From the NCBI GenBank assembly GCA_026182355.1, contig JAPFBL010000255.1, positions 5,953,501-6,017,500 of the forward strand: 64,000 nucleotides of DNA. Reading direction: 5' to 3'. A model generated the notes under the pieces. It ran no database searches. It had not been told where the DNA came from and saw only the letters and a program-made list of their open reading frames with translations. The stretch's first letter is position 1; each line of letters begins with the position of its first letter. The translations under genes and the position numbers were made by a program. Positions 58,414 through 64,000 of the stretch are shown here, piece after piece. The DNA comes from Hermatobates lingyangjiaoensis. Lineage: Eukaryota; Arthropoda; Insecta; Hemiptera; Hermatobatidae.

Positions 58414-58446
58414 CTGAAGGTGAATGGTGAGCATTCAAAACATGTC
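58414..58446 (+). ncRNA. Degenerate hammerhead-like motif between tandem PLE pieces
   Basis: CTGAAGG, perfect stem II GAATG/CATTC (58422-58426 and 58432-58436) with loop GTGAG, AAAA for GAAA, CATGT and C446. The next ORF's ATG is 58442-58444. Two core changes make activity unlikely. Confidence 0.4.
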
Positions 58447-58630
58447 CACTAAAAGAAATGTACTTTACTGTGTAGGCAAAGTAACGGGACTGATATTTAG
58501 GAAAATTATTAAAAAACAGTTCTCAGCTAAGTCTTGTGTTATTTTCAATAGTATATATATATGCCCCTCTCAGGTTCTAATAAATACACAAACACATGCG
58601 ACCCACAGTTCTATTTTTATGTTCTATTAA
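58442..58630 (+). pseudogene. Possible PLE N-terminus following the hammerhead-like motif
   Basis: MSTKRNVLYCVGKVTGLIF, RKIIKKQFSAKSCVIFNSIY and ICPSQVLIN. The MST start inside ACATGTC and the later IFNSI near a TATATATATG stretch parallel MSTVSNK and FNNIC in the other copies. Together with 57879-58250 this gives the tandem order C-terminus, hammerhead, N-terminus expected of PLE terminal repeats. Similarity is weak. Confidence 0.45.
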
Positions 58631-61415
58631 CTGTTGAAAGAGTTATAACTTGATAGCCCAAATGACGAGTTACGGGCATATTATAATAAGAATGCATTTA
58701 AATTGATCAGCAGTTTTACTTATGAATTTATGTTCAACTTAGTGAATTTTGAACCAAAAGAGGTAACGGTTACAAGTAAAGTTCAGAGTTGGTAAAATTA
58801 CGATAATAATACACTTTTCGTCTTATTAGGATTTTTTTCTACATTTCTCCAAGTTTCTCCAAGCTCTATATGCATGGTAAATAAATTTCTTGATCTTAGT
58901 TACCTCGTTTAATCAAAACAGTGTGAATTAAATATTAATGATATACAAACTTAGCTTTAAATATGAATAACAGTTGTAAGCATTGTCAGTTTAGGTAAAT
59001 TATATCTTCTCTGCTTCATCCTCTGGCGTTTTGTTATATGTTTTACTAAAAGACCGTATTTCATAATCCATTATGACCTTTACCAAACATCTATACATTC
59101 TTCAAACTGTAGGGTTATGAAGTCGATGGTATTTTGCGACAACTTTCACGCTTCAAAGGACTATCATGGCAGAATTTTTATTATATACAAATTAATTCCT
59201 CTACACATTTGTATATAATAAATTAACCAATTCTACACATTTGTGGATTGCGTTAACATTTTTCACACTTTAAAACAATATAAACATTCATTTTTAATAA
59301 AAATATTTTTCTTACTTATCTATTAGTATATTTCACACAGTCTTAAATAAAAATATTTAAATGTTTTCGCACTGCAAGCCATTTTCTCTTAAAACATCAT
59401 TTCTTCATTTTGGAATTCATTGTGTAAAGGAGTAAAGCAAGACTTATTCAGTAGTCTTTTCTAAACTTAAAATTATTTATCAACAGTATTTTATTAGTTA
59501 AATTAAATAGTCATTAGAACGAAAGTTCTTGTTCAATAGAAGCTTTTTTAAAGATGCCATGTTACATAAAAGTAAAAAACTTATTTAGGAAATTAGAGTA
59601 AAATGAATCCATATATTATCAGGGGAGTTTCGGGTTTTGTAGATGACTCATTCAAAGTATTCTTCGGTAACACTGAATATAAACAAATAATCACTTTCCA
59701 TGTAAAGTTTGAAGAGCTGTTGTTTTGATTGTTTGAGAACATGAATACAAGTTCCGTATTGTGATGATATAGTTGGGTATACATATAGTAGTATACTATA
59801 TATACCAAAAAGAGTCTATTTTGCTTTTTAACAAGTAAATGAAAGTTTAATTATATCTTTAAAATGCATTTAAGGATTGCACGAACTGTTAGGATAATTT
59901 TGATCAAGATTTCAAATAGATTTAATTGTGTTTCCTTGTATAGATAAATTACCTAATATACAATTTTGTATATACAATCTCATAAATTAGTGTACAGTGA
60001 GTTAGTTAGTATAGTCTTTTATATAAAATAAAGTTTTGAAAACCAGTTTACTTGATCATAATAATATTTAAAAATAAACTCCCCTTGTTTGGTATAATAA
60101 CAGCAGCGTTTTGGAAGAGGTAGAGAGCAGGAAAGTACTTTATTGAATTTTATGTTAATGTACAAATCAATAAATTTAGTTTTAAAACATTCAAGGAAAA
60201 TTATCAAATCAGGGATATCACACCTCTTCTTATATGTGTTATTCATATACTTATTTTAATTTGATAACAAAGTTTTCTGATTTTTGAACAGCCTTAACCA
60301 AATTGAACGAAAATTTTAAATTAGTTGATGATGTGGAATTTTAATATCTAAGTGAAATAGTTAGATGAATCATTGGAGGAACTATTGCTGAAGTGCACCT
60401 CTGAAAACCCAGCTAGAAACACCCTACGAACGACCTAGTACCAGCGCCGTCCTGGGTGTAGTGCCCACGGCTACTCAACCTCTGCGGGGCCTTCTCCACA
60501 AATTATTATATATATAAAAATTTTATATTGGCTACATTGTGCAGGTATTAGAAATAAAAATAAGTTGTTGATTGCAACAACTGTTAATCTGACCTGCCGC
60601 CGGCATGACAGCTTATACAGCGAACAGGTCATTTGTCCGAGGTCACTACCGTGGTCCCGGGACCCCCACAAGCGCGGAACCCAGGGTGGTTGCTCTGGCT
60701 CGCCCTAGCTAAGGGACGTGCCTGCCCAGCACAAAGTGGAAATCCGATGAAGGATATTCTTCAAGAATATCATGGTCATCGAGTTGTCATGTCACTTGGC
60801 ACTACATGCTCGACAGAAGAAAGAGAAGTAAAATAATTTATTTAAATTTAATATTATGTACTGAAAAAGTACATGAAATGCCTTTCTGGGCTCTTTGGAC
60901 AAAGAACTCAAATTTTTTCACACTGAGAATAATGATTTTGGTTCTTCATCAGATATTATAAACACCAATTTAAAAAAAACTAGTACGTATCAGTTGTATT
61001 GACTTAAAAGATTTGATCCTTTTAAATTATTTAAAATCTATAAAAAATTTAAGAATATTAATTTTTGAAATATATATTTCGTTTTTAATTAGAAAAATGA
61101 TAAATTAAAATAATCCATATTTAAGTATCTCAAATTATAAATAACCATACAGTCATTTTTACTTTCTTGACTATATTTTCTAAGCTATTTTATACTTTCA
61201 ATTAATTTAATAATTTAATCTCATTATTCACTTATTAAGATAGAAAAAATGCCACTAAGAATTTTTACTTTCATTTACCAAGCATGAGACTTGGTAGGAT
61301 GAAAGAATTGCGTTAAGGTCAAACATTTTGAAGGGGGTTTTCATCTGAAATACTCATTTCATGTTCTCTTGAGTTCTATAAAAAAGTTATCAACTTAGTC
61401 GTGTGTATGTGTATG

Positions 61416-61478
<63 letters not shown>

Positions 61479-64000
61479 GTGTATGAAGACATATATCAAC
61501 ATATCTCATGAATCAAATGAGTTATGAAAACCAAGTTCCATATTTAAGTTACGTTTAGCAGTGAAATGTTTGGCACCAAGGTTGCAATTTTTAAAGATAA
61601 TTTTATGTATACACGGATAAAATTCTGTTTTGTTGATTTGCTAGACTTTTTCTTATGATTTTGATTAAATTTAATGTGGATTTTCAATTAATATAAAACT
61701 GTACTTAGGTCAAAAGCGCATAAATCTGATCTAAAACTAGGATGAATATTTTCAACTAACTCTAATTAAGTTTGTAGGTACACATTGAAGAGAAGGCAGT
61801 AAATTACGTATTAATAATAAATATTAAATTTAATGATTAATGAAAGCAATATATTTATCAATGACTTAACACGGTTCTAAACCGAATGAATGTTAATTGT
61901 GCCTCAAGTGACTGACAGGTGAATAGCCTAATATATAACTAGTACTGTTATATATTCGTATTTTATCTACGAATGCTGAGCTAATCTTTACTTGTTATGT
62001 AATAATAATTCATTCAAGTACGGAGATAAATGAAAATCGCACACCAAATTTTTAATTTTTAGAGTAAAATCAAGCGAAAGTTTTTATTATTTATAATATA
62101 TTAGATTTTTAAGAAAACATTACTCCTTTAATTTCTTTAAGTAAACTTCCAAATAGTATTATTGTCATATTATAACCCTTGACGATGTATACATATTACT
62201 TATAACACATATGATAAACCTGTTCATGAATTTTATTTATGTTCCTTATGATAAGCAAGAGATAAGTCGTTGCGTAAACATTGTGAAAGAAAATCCTGTT
62301 TTTCAAGATGTAACTAAAAAATTGTGTGATTGGTCCACCAAAAAGTAGAAAGTTGGAAGTTTTTTATAAATTTACTATTTGTATATTTATTTTACTATTT
62401 AAATAGTTTTTATTTTATATATTTAGTAAACTTTCATACCACAAGGATGTATGTTTAGCGTATTATAAGATATATATGTACATATTATATAAGCAAAAGT
62501 ATTATTAAATAAAATTGAATGTATATAACTGTTTACTTCAATATTTAATCTTGATTATGTTCCAAAATATAAACCAGTCAGAGAAAGAAGTTTGTAATTA
62601 AAAATGTGTTCTTTGGAGATTTAATTCCTCCCGTTAACTAAGCCACTGATGGGTAGGTATAACGGATCCACTTTCGCTTTCTGATTAATCCGACTCTTGA
62701 TTTTACATCACATTTTGAGGAACACAGTTTTACATTGTACGTCTGTAAGAAATATAATTTGGAAAATCAATGAGCACGGTTTATTGCCCATCTGACTCTA
62801 TCGAATTACTCTGGCATTTATTATGGTCACAGAAACTTGAGAAATGTGATTTAAATATTCCATTATAAACAACATATAATCAATCATAATGCTACATATT
62901 TACTCATATATCATAATTGAATTTTAATTTTTACTTTACTGTAATTTGAAAAACAAAAAAATGTTTTTGAGACAGAATTACTATTTTTAGGCCTTTGAAA
63001 TTATGTTTAACTTTTTTTTTATTATTCCTGTATGTATGTAGGTACAAATTCAAAAACTTTCAAACAGGTAAAGTGTTTGGCAGAATATTATGAATTCCTA
63101 TTTATCCTTGGTACTTGGCCTGGAAAGACATTACAACTTCTAAACGATATTGAAGCATAAAAAACGATACTGTTTGTGAAATATCAGAATAGAATTTTTT
63201 TTTTTTGTATTGTGATTATAAAAACTAAAATGTGTTTATATCGTCATCACAATATTTGAATAACTAGAACAACAGTGTATAGTTTTTCAATCCCAGATCA
63301 TTTAATACTTAAGAAAACTAACTGTTAAAATTAATTTTCAAAAAAAGATCTTTGAAAAAAATATTCATTATCATTGTGAAGTGTTATTAAATTATTTAAT
63401 TTGAGATATATTTTAATCTTATAAAAATAAATATGGATGGAAATTATAGAGGCTTATTGCTTGCATATTTCAGTGAAGGTAGAATTCTACTATCCCAGAC
63501 TGCCTCTTGTGTTGGTATATGTGATACTGAAGGGTACATTGTGGGAAAAGATGTTGAACTATCATAGATACAATTGATCACTACCGAAACAAACATGCCG
63601 AGTGAATTAATTACGTACAATTTGTATGCACGATAAAAAATATAGCTTATAGAATTTAATATATCTTTAAATAACATACTCATGAGTTTATTTCTGCAAA
63701 AAAGTAAAGTTTTCTATTAAATATTGAATGATAAAAAACAAATAAAAACAAAATATGAATAAATTGGTCACAGAATGAATAAAATAAGACATCAATTAAT
63801 AAAAACTAGGAATCGTACCTGATAATAATCTCAGGCTTTAGCAAAATTATATTTTCATTATTAAAATTAACATTAGGTTTTGTTTCAGGGATTAACATTT
63901 TTTGCTATTACTTTATACTTCCCCTTCTTACAGGTTTTCATCAAAAAGACAATTTATTAGTTTACTTTTGATATGATTCATGCTTGAAAAAGATTTTTCA
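58631..64000. other. No gene recognised
   Basis: AT-rich to the window end. 60400-60830 is the most GC-rich block in this part (CCGTGGTCCCGGGACCCCCA; CCAGCGCCGTCCTGGGTGTA), interrupted by 60500-60560 of AT-rich sequence. It might be a decayed element, but I cannot assign it. No splice pair or domain is supported elsewhere. Confidence 0.45.
61405..61489. repeat. (TG)n microsatellite
   Basis: About 80 bases of TG with GTATG and TTG interruptions at the ends. Confidence 0.95.

Noticed and set aside
60633..60836. 67-codon ORF in a GC-rich block
   Set aside because: GC-rich sequence opens frames by chance; no domain, splice signal or relative seen.

Overview
This window looks like non-coding, repeat-dominated eukaryotic DNA, most likely from an invertebrate animal genome. 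An arthropod, perhaps an insect, is my guess, but nothing here settles the lineage. The sequence is strongly AT-rich, full of (TA)n, (CA)n and (TG)n tracts, has no long open reading frames and no bacterial-style gene clusters. Every protein-like stretch I recognise belongs to a decayed transposable element. The one exception is a possible 106-base exon at 43005-43110 with good splice signals, which suggests that part of the window is intronic.

The dominant theme is Penelope-like retroelements (PLEs). At least seven remnants carry the C-terminal GIY-YIG endonuclease region or the 3' end (about 366-990, 27785-28505, 35478-36545, 36600-36954, 37087-37530, 48860-49831, 53960-54946, 57879-58250). 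Many others carry only a short N-terminal segment ending in a motif like FNxxCLxEDLLPxYTNI that runs straight into (TA)n (366-563, 4230-4332, 4468-4557, 22307-22445, 48763-48860, 55108-55275 and others). No reverse transcriptase domain is visible in any copy. In two copies the N-terminal and C-terminal pieces are joined through a TA tract in a single reading frame. The ends carry hammerhead-ribozyme-like cores (CTGANGA, stem II, GAAA, short palindromic stem III), several with pairing stem I and stem II. In a number of copies the ORF's ATG lies inside the predicted stem III/cleavage sequence ACATGTC.

A second theme is a family of twelve foldback repeats and half-repeats, also beside (TA)n (1455-1640, 4570-4726, 9296-9520, 19368-19526, 25468-25657, 25963-26119, 26199-26431, 35150-35270, 36048-36269, 48477-48564, 53151-53230, 53880-53945). 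Their arms contain a hammerhead-like core of their own (CTGACGA, a 5-bp stem II, GAAA, palindromic AGATCT), which suggests they derive from PLE terminal repeats. This is the strongest candidate for something undescribed.

Other elements, from left to right: a TA-flanked MITE with perfect 36-base terminal repeats (991-1411); a short hAT element with a perfect 8-base target duplication and a decayed transposase tail (11038-11891); a 47-base minisatellite (16780-16965); the RNase H and zinc-knuckle end of an I/Jockey-type LINE (17121-17660); a tRNA-derived SINE family (21129-21440, 24644-24935, 23311-23445, perhaps 14070-14240); a 245-base-arm inverted repeat (29185-30155); and a dispersed 0.5-1.65 kb repeat family beginning near TCTGGAGTGG and ending in a TACTTTACT-type inverted terminus (32067-33717, 41631-42474, 46376-47502, 51100-51571). 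The remaining long spans show no gene that I can support.
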